Source of the DNA: Branchiostoma floridae
Taxonomy: Eukaryota; Chordata; Leptocardii; Amphioxiformes; Branchiostomatidae
DNA: 64,000 nucleotides
Direction of reading: 5' to 3'
Assembly (NCBI RefSeq): GCF_000003815.2
Contig: NC_049995.1
Location: forward strand, 1,290,330 to 1,354,329
Part shown: positions 35,340-48,000 of the stretch, piece by piece
Layout of the letters: each line of letters begins with the position of its first letter
Position numbering within the stretch: the first letter of the stretch is position 1
Position numbers and translations under genes: made by a program
The notes under the pieces: generated by a model
What the model saw: the letters and a program-made list of their open reading frames with translations, nothing else
Databases searched by the model: none
What the model was told of the DNA's origin: nothing

Positions 35340-35960
35340 CCATCAATCCCCTCAGGAGTTATCCATCTAAAAAGTTACGAACTAAACGACCCACTGCAGT
35401 TCCAAACAAGCTGCTAGAGGGCCCAAAATTACATCATTTACTCCTAGTCCCAACAGCTATCCACCACTTAAAATTCATGAACCTGGCACTTCTGGAAAAT
35501 TTAGGCGCAAACTTTGACGCTCACTTGCAGTACCAAAACAAGTTGCCAGGAAGCCCATTATCGAACTTGACCTTCCTTTCTGTGTCCCCTACCTATCGAC
35601 GAAATATCATTAGCATCCATCAAGAACATCTCGAGTTATCTTGCATACAGACAAACGCACTTACATACAAAGCCAGCTACAGCACCATAGGTAAAAGCTA
35701 GCTAAACCATTCTCGCACATGACAATCATTTTCACAACCGCTACACACCTGCCAAATATCGTGGAAATCGCCCAGCTGCATTTTGACTTATGCTTCCGGA
35801 AACAAACCCCGAAAAAATACAAAGCTCGCTGCTGTACCGTAGGAAAACGCCAGGTAAACCGTTTTCGAAATAGGCATGCCTTTTGACAACCGCTACACAC
35901 CTGCAAAAAAATAAAAAAGTTCCATCCACACTTTCTCGACTTATATGTTGTTGACCTACA
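35340..35960 (-). repeat. dispersed repeat cluster, reverse orientation
   Basis: Two imperfect tandem segments share CAACCGCTACACACCTGC and CTGTACCGTAGG/CAGCACCATAGG blocks. Upstream GGGCCCAAAATTAC and ATCAAGAACATCTCGAGTTA are reverse-complement relatives of the 30835 family. The 34616-35339 interval to the left shows nothing recognisable. Confidence 0.5.
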
Positions 35961-35999
35961 TACAGACCCAAGTCGGCAAAATCATACTCTATCGCCATT

Positions 36000-36290
36000 G
36001 GCGAAGAGAATGAGAACAAGCCCAATGCCGACAGAGCGGCCGGTGAAGGAGGCTGGGATCTGGTACCCAGGCGCAGTGGAAGATGGGAGGGTTTAAAACC
36101 CGGAAGTGACCCGCAAATCCTTCCCATGGTTCCCAGCGCGCGTGGGGAGGGCAGAAAGCTGGGTGCAACATACTGCCGTTCATACTGCAACGTCGGGCGG
36201 TCTGCACGGATCATTTTGGTGGAAAACCTCGGGAGTTTTGTCGAGCAAGGATCCCTGTAGTGACCATTCCGTCTGTAAGTAGAGCAGGGC
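36000..36290 (+). promoter_or_regulatory. EBAG9: putative CpG-rich promoter and non-coding first exon of EBAG9
   Basis: CpG-dense island within AT-rich DNA. An ETS-type ACCCGGAAGTGAC sits at 36098-36110. A donor CCGTCT/GTAAGT at 36274-36275 would end a 5' UTR exon that can splice to the acceptor at 38405-38406, just before the start codon. No TATA box, as expected for a housekeeping-type promoter. Inference from composition and motifs. Confidence 0.5.
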
Positions 36291-37118
36291 GAGGTAAGAG
36301 CGCGCACACGGTCTGTACTGGCGGGAGGGGCGGTGGCGGGTGGTCGGGCTTCATAATCATAGTTTCTGCACAACGTAAACATCTCTCCGTCATACCATTC
36401 ATGTGCATGGGTATGTCGTATAAATGAAAATCTCGGCTTTCACTGTGAACACTGTAACAACACTGTAACATAATGTTACTGTTTTCAGCACTGTTAAACC
36501 TTGCTAGTTACAGTGGAAAACTCCATAATTTACTCAGTTCAAGCCTCCTTGCCCAGGGATGTATAACTATTTATTGTGGGATCTGATCAAGGAGGTTAGA
36601 ATAAAAATATAGATGTGATTAATCGAAGCATAAAATTAAAGTCACTTGTTTCGGTTATCTATCTACACACATATTGTGGGTTAATCTAGCTATCTTATAA
36701 GCAATCACACAGAGATCAGAATGCATAACGATATTCCCAAGTTAAAGTTCCCATAAAATTTAACAAAACCCGTTTGTACGTCATTATGCAATGGTCAAGA
36801 CAAGGACTGTTTGCTTTTACAGGCCTTTGACATATTAGTTATTACGTAGAATTCCTGTCGCTGACTCGTGTTCTGATATCCGTGAGAGGGACTATATTAT
36901 TTACGCTGCCTAGCAATATTTACACTTGGTATGAATTTGACTAAAATGTTGTGTTGTTCAGAACATCTTGAAATTTGCCAGTGCGGTCACGGACCTGCAT
37001 TGTTCTTGAACATTTTGCAGATTTTTCAGTTTTCCAGGATGACATGAAAAAAATGACGATACAGTTTTTTAACGTTAGATTGTTGGTAGCTATTCAGCTA
37101 TACTGAGTTACGTATATA
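36291..37118. other. putative EBAG9 first intron, nothing recognised
   Basis: No supported exon. One 120-bp stretch near 36560-36680 resembles ordinary AT-rich intron. Confidence 0.35.
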
Positions 37119-37660
37119 TAGAATACAACATGGTGTATTCCGCATCACCTGAGGCACAAGCTGGACTGCGGAAAGGATCGCCAGAAGGGACCGAGACTGA
37201 CGCGGAATACACCGCGTTGTATTCTATTTATGTCATACTCACCCGAGAAACCAAATGTTTCAATATGAAATGCACCAGAAGTTGAGAAAATTGTAATTGT
37301 AGCGTCCTTATCCGGTATTCGATTTTTTCAACTCGGCCCAACTTTGTTCAATGTACTTTTATTTTCACGGTGTTCACGGTGATGACTGTAACGTGCACTT
37401 ATCATTACTGATAACAAATAATTTAAAAGACTTTTTTATGTGCAACTGTTGCCACCGTGAACATTTAGTTCCGAGAACAAGTTAAAGTTTCTCAGAACGT
37501 GAAAGTTTGGTACCGAGAAGATAAAGTGAATTACAGTAGTTCGATTCACTCAAAGGAAGCCTGTGTGATACACCTTCAAAGCATGTATGATACAGAAAGT
37601 TATCACACGGTCCGGAACACCTGTATGGAACGTTTGTGTGGCCCAGGTATGACATAAACA
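37119..37660. mobile_element. hairpin MITE plus adjoining TTTATGTCATAC-bounded repeat
   Basis: 37120-37143 (GAATACAACATGGTGTATTC) and 37203-37226 (GGAATACACCGCGTTGTATT) form an inverted pair around about 60 bases. The adjoining block starts TTTATGTCATAC (37227) and ends GTATGACATAAA (about 37658). Related sequence lies at 53240-53561, sharing AATGCACCAGA and CGGTCCGG blocks. Confidence 0.65.
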
Positions 37661-37749
37661 ACCATACGCAGGCATCTAAAGATGAAGCTATTTATCGTCC
37701 TGCCAACTACGTAGATTGTAGTTTTGTGAGCTGTTTATTATGAAATCGC

Positions 37750-38045
37750 ACGGCAGCAGGAGGAATATGTGGATCTCTGCAGAAGGCTTTTGGCATCTTG
37801 CATAACTTTAAGTTTACAAGTTCTCCGGATGATTGCGGGACGTTCCGAACTTGCGACAGTCGTATTGAGGTCACCTGAGTTAGCGTTGAATGACAGCCAC
37901 TTCAGACTCTTGAGATTTAGCCCTGCCTATTGTAACCCTCTCAAAATTAAAAGAGAAGAGAAAGTAGTCGGCCCACCCAATAATAATAATAATGATCTTT
38001 ATTGCATGTTCATGCCCGTAGGCTAAATGCACAAATGACCACAAG
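37750..38045. mobile_element. SINE tail followed by a reversed LINE 3' end
   Basis: 37850-37945 matches the SINE tail (CAGTCGTATTGAGGTCACCT...GACTCTTGAGATTTAGCCC). 37978-38030 reads, on the minus strand, GGCATGAACATGCAATAAAG followed by ATTATTATTATT, the simple-tailed 3' end typical of CR1/L2-like LINEs. Confidence 0.6.
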
Positions 38046-38419
38046 TAGTCTAATGGGTGAAAAGGAATAAAAACAACTAAGCTTAATATACAGTAGTTTC
38101 AACTAGACTAATGGAAAATGATCTTAAATATCGTGTCTCCATATAGGACACAGCATAATACAATACTATCGTTAATCGCTACATCTAATATTTTCTTCTC
38201 TCTTTTTGAAACTCGTGCGTTTATCCTTTAGAGGAGTATGGTTATGCCTGCCGGATTCTATATGTAAGGGATGGTCACTAATACGAAATTTACACAAAGC
38301 TCTACGATGTTACACGTAACAAGTAATTTTTTCAGAAAAAATCTGAGAGCCAAGAGAGTAAATTGTTGTCGCCTAACCATGATTATTTCCATAATATGAT
38401 GTGCAGAAATTTGAGAAGA

Positions 38420-41400
38420 ATGAGAATCATCCAGCTGAAGTTGTGGCGCCTGTGCAGCTGTTTCACTGTCATCTTCAACTTCTTCAAACGGCTGCTGTGG
38501 AGGTCACATGGTCGACGGAACAGTGACACCCCTCTCCCCTCTCACAGCAGTGGTACGGTCCCAGTACAGGCCCCAACAGCTTCAGGGAATGAGGTAAAAC
38601 ACGCTGTGATTTAGTTTTTTCCCGATACCTATCTGCCATAAACACTGGAAATATGAGTGTTTGTGCTACGGCATTGTTTAAACCACAGCAAATTCTTCTG
38701 TTCCACTCATACATAGAATTGCTCTTGTCCTACATTATTTGCAAAATTGAATGAATATGATATAGATATATGGTACAAGTCTAACTTATCACTCACTCAC
38801 ATGTCCTTATATGGCACAAGTCTAACTTATCACACTCTCATGTCCTTATATGGCACAAGTCTAACGTATCACACTCACATGTCCTTATATGGCACAAGTC
38901 TAACTTATCACTCACTCACATGTCCTTATATGGCACAAGTCTAACTTATCACTCACTCACATGTCCTTATATGGCACAAGTCTAACTTATCACACTCACA
39001 TGTCCTTATATGGCAGCCAGAGCTCACCTCTTGGACAGACTGGGGTGATGGACCCACCAGTGTGGAAGTGGTGCCCAGCAGTACACAGCATGATGAGGAC
39101 CAACCTGAACCTGACTACTTCCAGGACATGGCACCACAGATTAAACGACCAACCAAGGTGAGCGTTACTTCCAGGACATGGCACCACAGATTAAACGACC
39201 AACCAAGGTGAGCGTTACTTCCAGGACATGGCACCACAGATTAAACGACCAACCAAGGTGAGCGTTACTTCCAGGACATGGCACCACAGATTAAACGACC
39301 AACCAAGGTGAGCGTTACTTCCAAGACATGACACCAGAGATTAAACGACCAACCAAGGTGAGCGTTACTTGCAGAACATGACACTGCAGATTAAACGAGC
39401 AACCAAGGTGAGCGTTACATCCAGGACATGGCACCACAGATTAAACGACCAACCAAGGTGAGCGTTACTTCCAAGACATGACACCAGAGATTAAACGACC
39501 AACCAAGGTGAGCGTTACTTGCAGAACATGACACTGCAGATTAAACGAGCAACCAAGGTGAGCGTTACATCCAGGACATGGCACCACAGATTAAACGACC
39601 AACCAAGGTGAGCGTTACTTCCAAGACATGACACCAGAGATTAAACGACCAACCAAGGTGAGCGTTACTTCCAGATTAAACGACCAACCAAGGTGAGCGT
39701 TACTTGCAGGACATGACACCGCAGATTAAACGACCAACCAAGGTTAGCGTTACATCCAGGACATGGCACCACAGATTAAACGACCAACCAAGGTGAGCGT
39801 TACTTCCAGATTAAACGACCAACCAAGGTGAGCGTTACTTCCAGGATATGACACTGCAGACCAAATGGCTAACAAAGGTGGTTGTTACTTCCAGCACACA
39901 GCACTGCAGATTATTTTTATAGGAACCCAAGATACTGAATCTGGATGTAACCTATAGAGTTTTTGTGCTGATTCAGACATGAAAAAATTGTTTTTTACAG
40001 AATTGTTGTCTGTGGTTTATATGGCAAAACATGTGTAATATGTATTGTAGCTTTTTGCTTAAAATGATGTAGTGAAGTAATAGCGCAACGAGGAAGAATT
40101 AGGGTCACTAATTGTTCCTTCAGTTCTGTATCATACATGATATCTATGAATCTCTCTGCAGATTGTAGTAAAGAAAAAACTTCATTCAGAGCCAATGGAG
40201 GACCTAGGGAGTCTGTCCAGCCGTCTGTCTGCAAGCACTGACGCAGGACTGTTACCTGTGGTGAGTAAACAAACAAACAAACAAACAAACCTGAATGGAT
40301 GGGAGAAACAAATTTACAAATTCTTTTCAAGTCTATTCTCTGTCTGCCATGGCACTTAAATCAAAATTGTTGAATGTCAATACAATATAGTACTATTGGG
40401 CGTCTCAGACAGAATATTTATTGCTTGAAAATTGAGGCATGTTGGAATGGAGCCAATCGTGTGGCAGACTATCACTTCTGTTACGTTTTTAATAGCAATG
40501 TTGGAAGCACAACATCAAGTTCTAGCATAAATATCCACGTGGTTGTTGAGTTATAAGGCCTCCCTACCTACATGTAGCACGGCTCGAGGGTGTGTCAAAG
40601 AAATGTCCGCTCCATATACAGAAGTTTGCACTTTCAAGAGAAATGTTCACTTACAAAGGAAGAAACGCCCACTTTCCAAGAGAAATGTACGCTTGAAAGT
40701 CGAGAAATGTCCACTTTTCTAGAGAGATGTACTCATTGGTCAGGGGGTGCTAGTATCACCTGTGGCAGTATGTCTTACATGGAGAACAAAGTGATTGATA
40801 AAACCAGTCTGATTTATGCAGACATAATTCCAGCAGGTCACAGATACTCCTGATGAATGGGTCTAGAGAGATGTCCAATGAAACATCCCCCAGTATAACA
40901 CACTCCTGTGTATCTATACTGTACATACCTGTGGGTCCTGCACTACAGATCTCTCAAACAGATACATGTATGGCAGACACACAAGATGTTCCAGTGGCAT
41001 GCATGGCCGAATGACAAGCAACCTGGAGAATAACAAAAATGGTGACAATCTGGGCACAGAGAGAAAAAAGCAACTTCATGCTCAGTGTATGTGATAAACT
41101 TGTGATCTATAACATTTGAATTTTTATGTTTATTGTTTATAATGTATGCCTGTTAAACTGTTGTAAAGCATACATGTAGCACACAGATGTATTGTGAAGC
41201 TATGTAAACTATACAGAATGTCAACTTCACCTCCCACCCTACAAGACATTCCAATAGAAGCTAGCTAGGCATGGGAAAAAATGTTGTGTTTCCTGTTTCC
41301 TGACATACCCTAACATAGTGCCAACCCTAGACTTTTTTTGGGTAGGCAATGGAGTCACATAGCTTCTAGTTACAATTTTTCATCAGCCTGCTTCCTATTG

Positions 41401-41930
41401 AAATAAAAACACCCCTTGTCCTATCTAATAAATAATGAATGATAAATGTATTATTATGCACAACATTAAAGTTTGACATTGAAAGACAAGTGTCCTCACG
41501 CATTTCAGTTTACTTTGTTCAACTATGTCACACTAGAGTTTTGGCCAGCCTCAAAAATATTACAAGGGAAAAAAAGAAGATAATCCATACCTACTGACAC
41601 TGATTTTTTAAGGAGTGAAACAGGAAACACAACAGTTTTTCCTTGGCCCTAGTCATTTTCATTTTTCAGTGAGGAAATTGGTATGGTGATTGATTGTGAT
41701 TGATTTCCCAGAGTTCGGAGCTGGAGACGTGGACGGATGACGGGAACGCGTGGGAAGAGGACGGGGACTCCATGCTGGCGTGGGAGGCGGAGGCAGCGAT
41801 ACGCGAGCAGCGACAGGCCGAACGCGAGAGGAGACACGCCGATCAGCAGCGCAGGAAACAAGAGATGGAGGCACAGAGGGTCGCTAGGCAACAACAACAA
41901 CATAGACTGGCAGTCAAACTTTCATCATAG
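38420..41930 (+). CDS. EBAG9: EBAG9 / RCAS1 orthologue
   Basis: Coding exons 38420-38593, 39017-39157, 40162-40260 and 41712-41930, all phase 0, give 210 aa against 213 in human. Seen: N-terminus MRIIQLKLWRLCSCFTVIFN then FFKRLLWRS (human has a matching hydrophobic, cysteine-bearing start followed by KRL..RS); SWTDWGDGPTSVEV; EPDYFQDMAPQIKRPTKIVV; SSELETWTDDGNAWEED; and a charged coiled coil ending RLAVKLSS. Each block has its EBAG9 counterpart in the same order. Known: EBAG9 is a Golgi-associated protein that restrains regulated secretion and affects glycan processing. The start is fixed by family N-terminus and by an acceptor 14 bases upstream. Exon 39017-39157 has a tandem array at each splice border (38769-39016 and 39127-39900). 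Confidence 0.95.
38769..39016 (+). repeat. 39-41 bp tandem repeat ending at a splice acceptor
   Basis: About six units of CACATGTCCTTATATGGCAC plus AAGTCTAACTTATCACTCAC. In the last unit ATGGCACAAG has become ATGGCAG followed by the exon, so the functional AG of the EBAG9 intron lies inside the final repeat unit. Confidence 0.9.
39127..39900 (+). repeat. 50-bp tandem array duplicating an exon end and its splice donor
   Basis: The EBAG9 exon end (YFQDMAPQIKRPTK) with its donor AAG/GTGAGC and 6 more bases is the first unit. About 15 further units follow with period 50, two of them shortened, and a last degenerate one near 39890. Nearly every unit keeps CCAACCAAGGTGAGCGTTAC. Between about 39310 and 39660 units alternate in a 150-bp three-unit pattern. 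Confidence 0.95.
41265..41650. repeat. dispersed repeat related to 4366-4480
   Basis: AAAAAATGTTGTGTTTCCTG, AACCCTAGACTTTTTTTGGG and GGAGTCACATAGCTTCTAG are reverse-complement matches of the first-gene intron copy. A forward fragment GAAACAGGAAACACAACAG lies at 41614. All are in the last EBAG9 intron. Confidence 0.65.
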
Positions 41931-43730
41931 CAATATGCCAACTTTGTGTCTATGTTATGTAGAAACTCATTCCTGTATTATATGTAGTGTCTTATGTCAT
42001 CACAAAGTTTGAATGTCAATGTTGCAATATTACTCCATTGTCCTAGGTAGAAATTGGTTCTAGTATAGATAGAAGCTGATGTCGGTATGCATGAGGAAGA
42101 AGTCCTTTTACACAGTAAATGATCGATAACAGATCTGGATAATCAGAGTTCTACAGAAGACTTTTTACTTGTATATACTTGTAACAATATCACAGGACAC
42201 AAAATCACATCATTATGACCAAAGAACAAAACAAAACAACAGCAGAATTATGTAGGTAGATGGTTCATCAGAGTTGGGTAGATAATGTAACTTGGCAAGA
42301 GGCATAGCTCCATAATATCACATGGTTGCATGATAATGGAATCTTTCTCTGTGCAAGCGGTTATATTATTTTATCATTTTTTTAAGATTGTGGAAGCCAT
42401 TTTTTCAGCATGTTTAACTTCATGTTAAACAAAAGAATTCTGAAAGTGATAAGGTTGTACTTTCTGAATGTCAACTTGGCATACATTCAAACATCTCCAG
42501 ATTTGTGAGCAACTTTACTCCAAAAGCCATGTGCTACTCTTAAACTCCTCAAAAAGGCTAAGCTTAGCTAAAGATTTTTGGTAGGGTAACAAAAGGGGTT
42601 CTGACGAGTTGCTTGGATACTGGATTTGAGATGAATCAAAAGAATGAAAGCTTACAGAATTCTTAACCTGTCTTACAGAATAAGCCTTTTGGAATAGCCC
42701 ATCTTCTTCTGCGTATCAATGTAAAATACATTTTCTGTCACAATCACAATTCCAGTAGAATGTTGTGCTGCTGTATTTTTACTTAACATTCTACCTGTTG
42801 TGTGCTGCTCTGTACAGCGACTTGGTAGACAGTATTGTATACACCAGCAGGAATATGGTACATGTACATGGCTAACTATGCTTTATTTTAAAGGAATTCT
42901 GTGGTAAAAATATCTGTCTTCGTGTACAATTACCATGATACATTTCCTTACTTGTAGTAGCTATGGAAATCAGATTACAACTTGAAAATTATATCTGTTC
43001 TAACAATTTTTATGTTTATAGTTGGCGAAGTTCAATAATGTCATACTGAATAGATCTATTCCAGCTTTCACTGACTGTGGTCGAACGTCAGAACCCTGGT
43101 ACAGTAACCATACCATTAGGAGGACAATGTCACTCAGAGCCTATCAGTCTTGCCTAGCATTTTTGCTCAGAACTGTTACTTTTCTGGTTGTATGTATATA
43201 GCAGTATAACTGTCGTTCTGCACAACACACCAGCTTCTCAGGCAAATGGGGCTGGACTTTGCATACAGTGCAGGCTCCTTCACCAGATATTGAGGGACAA
43301 GAACAAGGGGCAGCAGTGGAGTCGCTAAGGCTGAACACAGATTGCGAGGAAACAAATCCAAGCACAAATTAAAATGTCTATAACTACTTAGCAATTGCTT
43401 TTCAAGAAAAATAATGTCGCAAGAATTGGCCATGGCTTTGTCGTATCGGAGTCGAGGATGGTTTGAAGATGCTGTGTGACGTCTGTTTACCAGGAGGAAA
43501 CACCTTTTGTTGATGGTTGTAAAACTATGAAAACCATCACAGTTTGACGATTTACGAGGAATCTGATACACACACGGCGGCCGAGAAAAGAAGGTTATCT
43601 CTGAACTACCTTGTCAAGTTCGTAATAAATTCCAATTTCCGTCAAAATACATTTTAGATCGTGGTGATTCCCATCGGAGTTTGCAGTCATTGCAAAATAA
43701 AATCGATCCTGAATGTTACTGAATAAATAG
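41931..43730 (+). promoter_or_regulatory. EBAG9: 3' UTR / downstream region of EBAG9
   Basis: No supported coding exon. AATAAA occurs at 43696-43701 and 43722-43727; which site is used cannot be told. Minus-strand frames at 43144-43571 and 43595-43795 have no recognisable domain. 43731-43990 is AT-rich without features. Confidence 0.4.
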
Positions 43731-43997
43731 TTCTCTTGTCTTGCTTGTTCATATACCAGTGCAGCTGATCTTTTATTTAAAAACTCTGCGCACAAGTCTT
43801 TATTGATAATACAGGCATTAAGTTAGCATTTTACTATGATGTTGTGTGGGCAACGTGCACATATTTTTTTCAAAACATTGTAACACTTGTTATATTTTTT
43901 GGGCGATATCGCTCAAATGCTAGTCACACTTCTAGTGTTGCAAAAAGTTGAAAGTAGAGTCAATTACGTGTGTTTGTTTTTTTTAAGTAGGGAAGTA

Positions 43998-44240
43998 ATG
44001 TTACGCTATCTACGGGTCATTGACCCTTATCTTGTGTTGTTACCTTTGCCAAGAAGGTTAACATTATGACGTTATGTATCATGAAAATGGAGATATAGTT
44101 TTGGGTGTGTTTGTGTTTCCGGTTATTTGTGGCCAACATAACTCAAGAACTTCAGGATGGATGTACATAGGTGTTGGGAAGATAAAGGTCAATTGAGGGG
44201 GCCCCTGGTATGTGACCTTGCTTGGTACTGCAACAACTTC
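43998..44240 (+). repeat. second copy of the 30835-type dispersed repeat
   Basis: TACCTTTGCCAAGAAGG, ACATAACTCAAGAACTTCAG, AAAGGTCAATTGAGGGGGCC and GGTACTGCAACAACTTCC follow in the same order as at 30850-31045. 44241-44760 shows nothing further. Confidence 0.6.
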
Positions 44241-44769
44241 CATTTTTGTGGTTTCTTTTGCCCAGTCATGCAATGGTTTTGATTTTTTATGGCAGATAGC
44301 TTGTGATGTAAGGAAGAAGTGACGTATGTTTGGGTCCCCTAGCAGCATTCGCTGGAACTCCAAAAATCTTTCAGTAGTAGAAGACTTTTCTGTTGATAAG
44401 GCTACAGACCGACAAAGAAATGTCAGCAAAGAAAGAAAGTGATGCACTTCAAGGATAGGCATGAATTTGATTTATTTATAACTGTTATGACCCCCCTTCC
44501 TCGTTCTACAGGTGGCAATCCCAGAGCGACCAAAATTTGATTTGGATGACCCTTGATTTTGCAATTGGAATATGATGCACAATGTTCATATTTAGTATGA
44601 TTGAAAAGACAAGGAAATATAACGTTAACATTGCTACTTTTGTATCTCCGTTTGGAATTAATCGCAACCCAACCGATAAGCATCAAATCTTCGAGCAGTT
44701 CAGTTAGTAAAATGTAAAATCGTTGTTTTTTTACGGACTCATCTTTCTCACTATATGTTCAAGTGAGTG

Positions 44770-45003
44770 GAAACGTAGAAGTCAGAAAACGTAACGTTTT
44801 TCCATCACAACATCTGCTTGGAGATCAGGTGAACAGGTGGATTGGCGCGATGCATGCTGGGACGTCCCCACCCAACAACAAGGAAGATGGCGGCGGCAGA
44901 GAGAAAACTTCCTGGTGCGATGTTTGTTCCGTGATCTCCTGCGCGAACCTGCGGACAGGGGACGACTTGTCGGCTAGAACAGTACCAAGATCTGCCCGCG
45001 GCC
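44770..45003 (+). promoter_or_regulatory. PAG1: CpG-rich promoter and 5' UTR of the PAG1-like gene
   Basis: CpG-rich block directly upstream of the start codon with AAGATGGCGGCGG at 44884-44896 (YY1-type element often found just downstream of TATA-less starts) and GCATGCTGGGACGTCC at 44852 (partial ZNF143-like). No TATA box. The motif roles are general knowledge; use here is inferred. Confidence 0.55.
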
Positions 45004-48000
45004 ATGGAGAGCCGCGCCCGGGCTGTGTGGGCGGCTGCCGTGTTGTACAGCGTGCTGGGGATGGTGGACAGCGCGCCCGTGGGGAGGGGCATGTTTGTTT
45101 GGGGGTGCAGGTAGGACCGTTATTTACCTTACTCTATCAACATCATGCCTTGTTTGGTTGGAGGGAAATGGGGGGATGTGTGTGTTAGTGTTGGGTTGAG
45201 AAGGCTATATGAGTGAGCTGGGAGGGAGGTGTTTATGTACAACACAGGATTACATACTTGTGATGGGTCAGTGATACCAGACCAGGCGGAACCATACTTC
45301 CGGTGGGCGCGGCCCCACAAAGGGAGGGGAGGGACCACATTGGGTGGGGTTAGTCTACTGGTAACTTTACATAAAACATCAACAAAACTGTAAGGTAATA
45401 TCGGATAGACCGACCACACATACACGCCGCACACAAATGTATGCACGCACACACACACATACACATGTACACACACACACATGCACACACACACAGACAT
45501 ATTAAAGTAATGTTAATGTAATGTTACATAAACATCCAAACACACAGTCACATACATGTTACAAATGCATACATGCACACAAATACAAACAAATTGAAAT
45601 AACATTTTATTCATACACACACACATACATTATTACATATACCCATACTATACTGTTAGTCAGTCTATCCAGACTACTAGTATGACACTATGCAACGGAA
45701 CTAAATGACAAAGAAACTAAATGACAATGGAACTAAATGAATGACAAACAGATTTAACTGCATCCATGCATGATCACAAAAAGTGAAAGTGACAGTTATA
45801 TTGATCCAATTGAGCTATTCTTCTACTGGGCATGACAGGGAAAACCCAATGCACAGTATTTACAGGTTCATTGTACAGGGGGAATTTCCCTAGCTCTTCC
45901 CAACAAAACAAATAAGACAATAAACAGTGGACCTGTCCTTAGGACTGCAACCCTTTCATTTGCATGTCAGGTGAGCAAAGCAGCCAGAATAGAACTCGCA
46001 ACCTTTGTCAAATTCAATTTATATGACTTTGCATCTGTATGACTAACAAATTTGTAGGTTTGGGGAAAATAAGCCATTGCTGAAATGGTAACTGCTCAGC
46101 TGCATCAATGAATAATAGCTTTATTATAATACCTAACGTTTCCTTATTGAAAAAAAACCTTGACATTATCTGTGATATGATGATATATTGCATAGAAAAG
46201 TTTGTGATATTAATAAGGAATGATGAAGTGAAAGCCCAAATGATCTGTATGATGTTTATCAACATTAACACTAATCTTGTCAATTACGACAAGGTAAGTA
46301 CTGTAAATGCATTTAAGTTTGCGGGGATTTAATTTCGCCGTAGCGGAAAAAAGGACTTTTCACTGTGGTTTTAAGTTTAGCACCATGCACTCTAGTCTCT
46401 TACTGCCATGAAAAAATGTTCGCGGTGGTTTTAAATTTGAGGTGAAGTGGCAACCGCTAAAACCGCGAACATTAAACCACCGCGAACATTTCTGCATTTA
46501 CAGTAGTTTCCTCAGGTGGATTCAGCAGATCAATATTAACCCCCCTCGGAGCCGGGTTCGATACGCTCACACCAGGCTTGGCGAATCAGGATTAATCTCG
46601 TGTCAGGGTGAATCCTGGTATGAATGTGGTCTGAATCATTATCACACTCACTGTGATCCACTCAAGCAGAGTTCTTTGATTTCTAATATCAAAATTTTGA
46701 AGAGATGCCCAAATGATGAGTCTGCTGCTAGCCTGGAATGTTGTTTATGTACCGTACAGGTTTGTACTGGAGATGAACAGCTCCTGGTCTGGTCGGCTGA
46801 CTCTTGATGGATCCCCAGTGGAGACGTCCTGCAGCCTGTGAACCCACAGGCTGACATCAGCCACACACCTGGGCACTCACCTGGGCACACACCTGGGCAC
46901 ACACCTGGGCACTCACCTGGGCACACAGGCAGTAGTGATGTGCTGGTTAAGGTATGGGAACCCCTGATACATCACTAGTACATGTATGTCCGCACTGATT
47001 ATATGGGTGACATCCACACGCTCAACATTTTCAGCCATTTGAAAAAAAAGTCTGCTACCGTACAATTTTAGAAGCTGCAAAGATATCCTGCAAATTGAAA
47101 AAAAAAATTATCAAAAATGAATGGTATTTTGTAGAATGCCTCTTTTCCTATTGCAAAACAACATATTGATTTTGTTGCAAACTTTATCCTAGCAAATAAT
47201 GCATTTTCAGGGCTCGAAATACTACCTGCTTAGTGCAGGTAAAAATGGAGCTGTGCAGGTATTTCTGGTGTCTACCTGCACCTAACCTGCACTGGTCCAT
47301 GTACCGGTTTTACATAAATTTGTCTTGTACAGGTAACTTCAATGTTACCAGCACCCGTGCAGGTATGTAGAAAAAAAGTATTTCAAGCCCTGATTTTGAT
47401 CCCTGAGAGGCATCTTCCTGAGTCAAAAAACAAGATGTGAAAGAACAAGAATAAAGAATCTAATATTGTTAGGCATACCATGTTCTGTGTGCTCAGTCAT
47501 TTATGATTTGTTTAACCTTCCTGACCAGATTTCATAATGAAGGCAACTTTCTTTGTCCAACTTTTATTTTTTCACACACTAGCATGACTTTTGGAGTGCT
47601 CATCAGAGGCATCCACATAATCAATTTGATGCATGTAGCCTGAATATGTGACAGTTGAATCATTAAAAACACTGAGCAAGTGAGATGCCATGGTGTGCCT
47701 TTTTGAAAACACTTGCATACCGGTTATCGGAAACCAAAGTGTTACAGCAGGATAGTGTGTGTGTACACTGTGAGTGAACGATATGCAACTTTTACACAAA
47801 GACATGTCACAGATCCAACAGGAGACTGGACTAGAATGTGGACAAAAATAATATAATTGACCATTTTTCCCCTTAACAGTTAACAGATGACTTAGCAGAA
47901 AAGGGAGAAGTCTATATCAGGTGTGGCGAGGTGGTCTCCTGTTTACAAGTGCTATCACCAGGTAAAGGACATCGTTTACATTTACTTGCCAATGCTGAGT

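Noticed and set aside
35741-36382. 213-codon minus-strand frame
   Set aside because: Overlaps the CpG-rich putative EBAG9 promoter and a repeat cluster; no family match and no splice support.
46762-46818. Acceptor at the earlier AG (GTACCGTACAG) for exon 2 of the PAG1-like gene
   Set aside because: Using it meets TGA after about 25 codons; the acceptor at 46817-46818 keeps the frame through all later exons.
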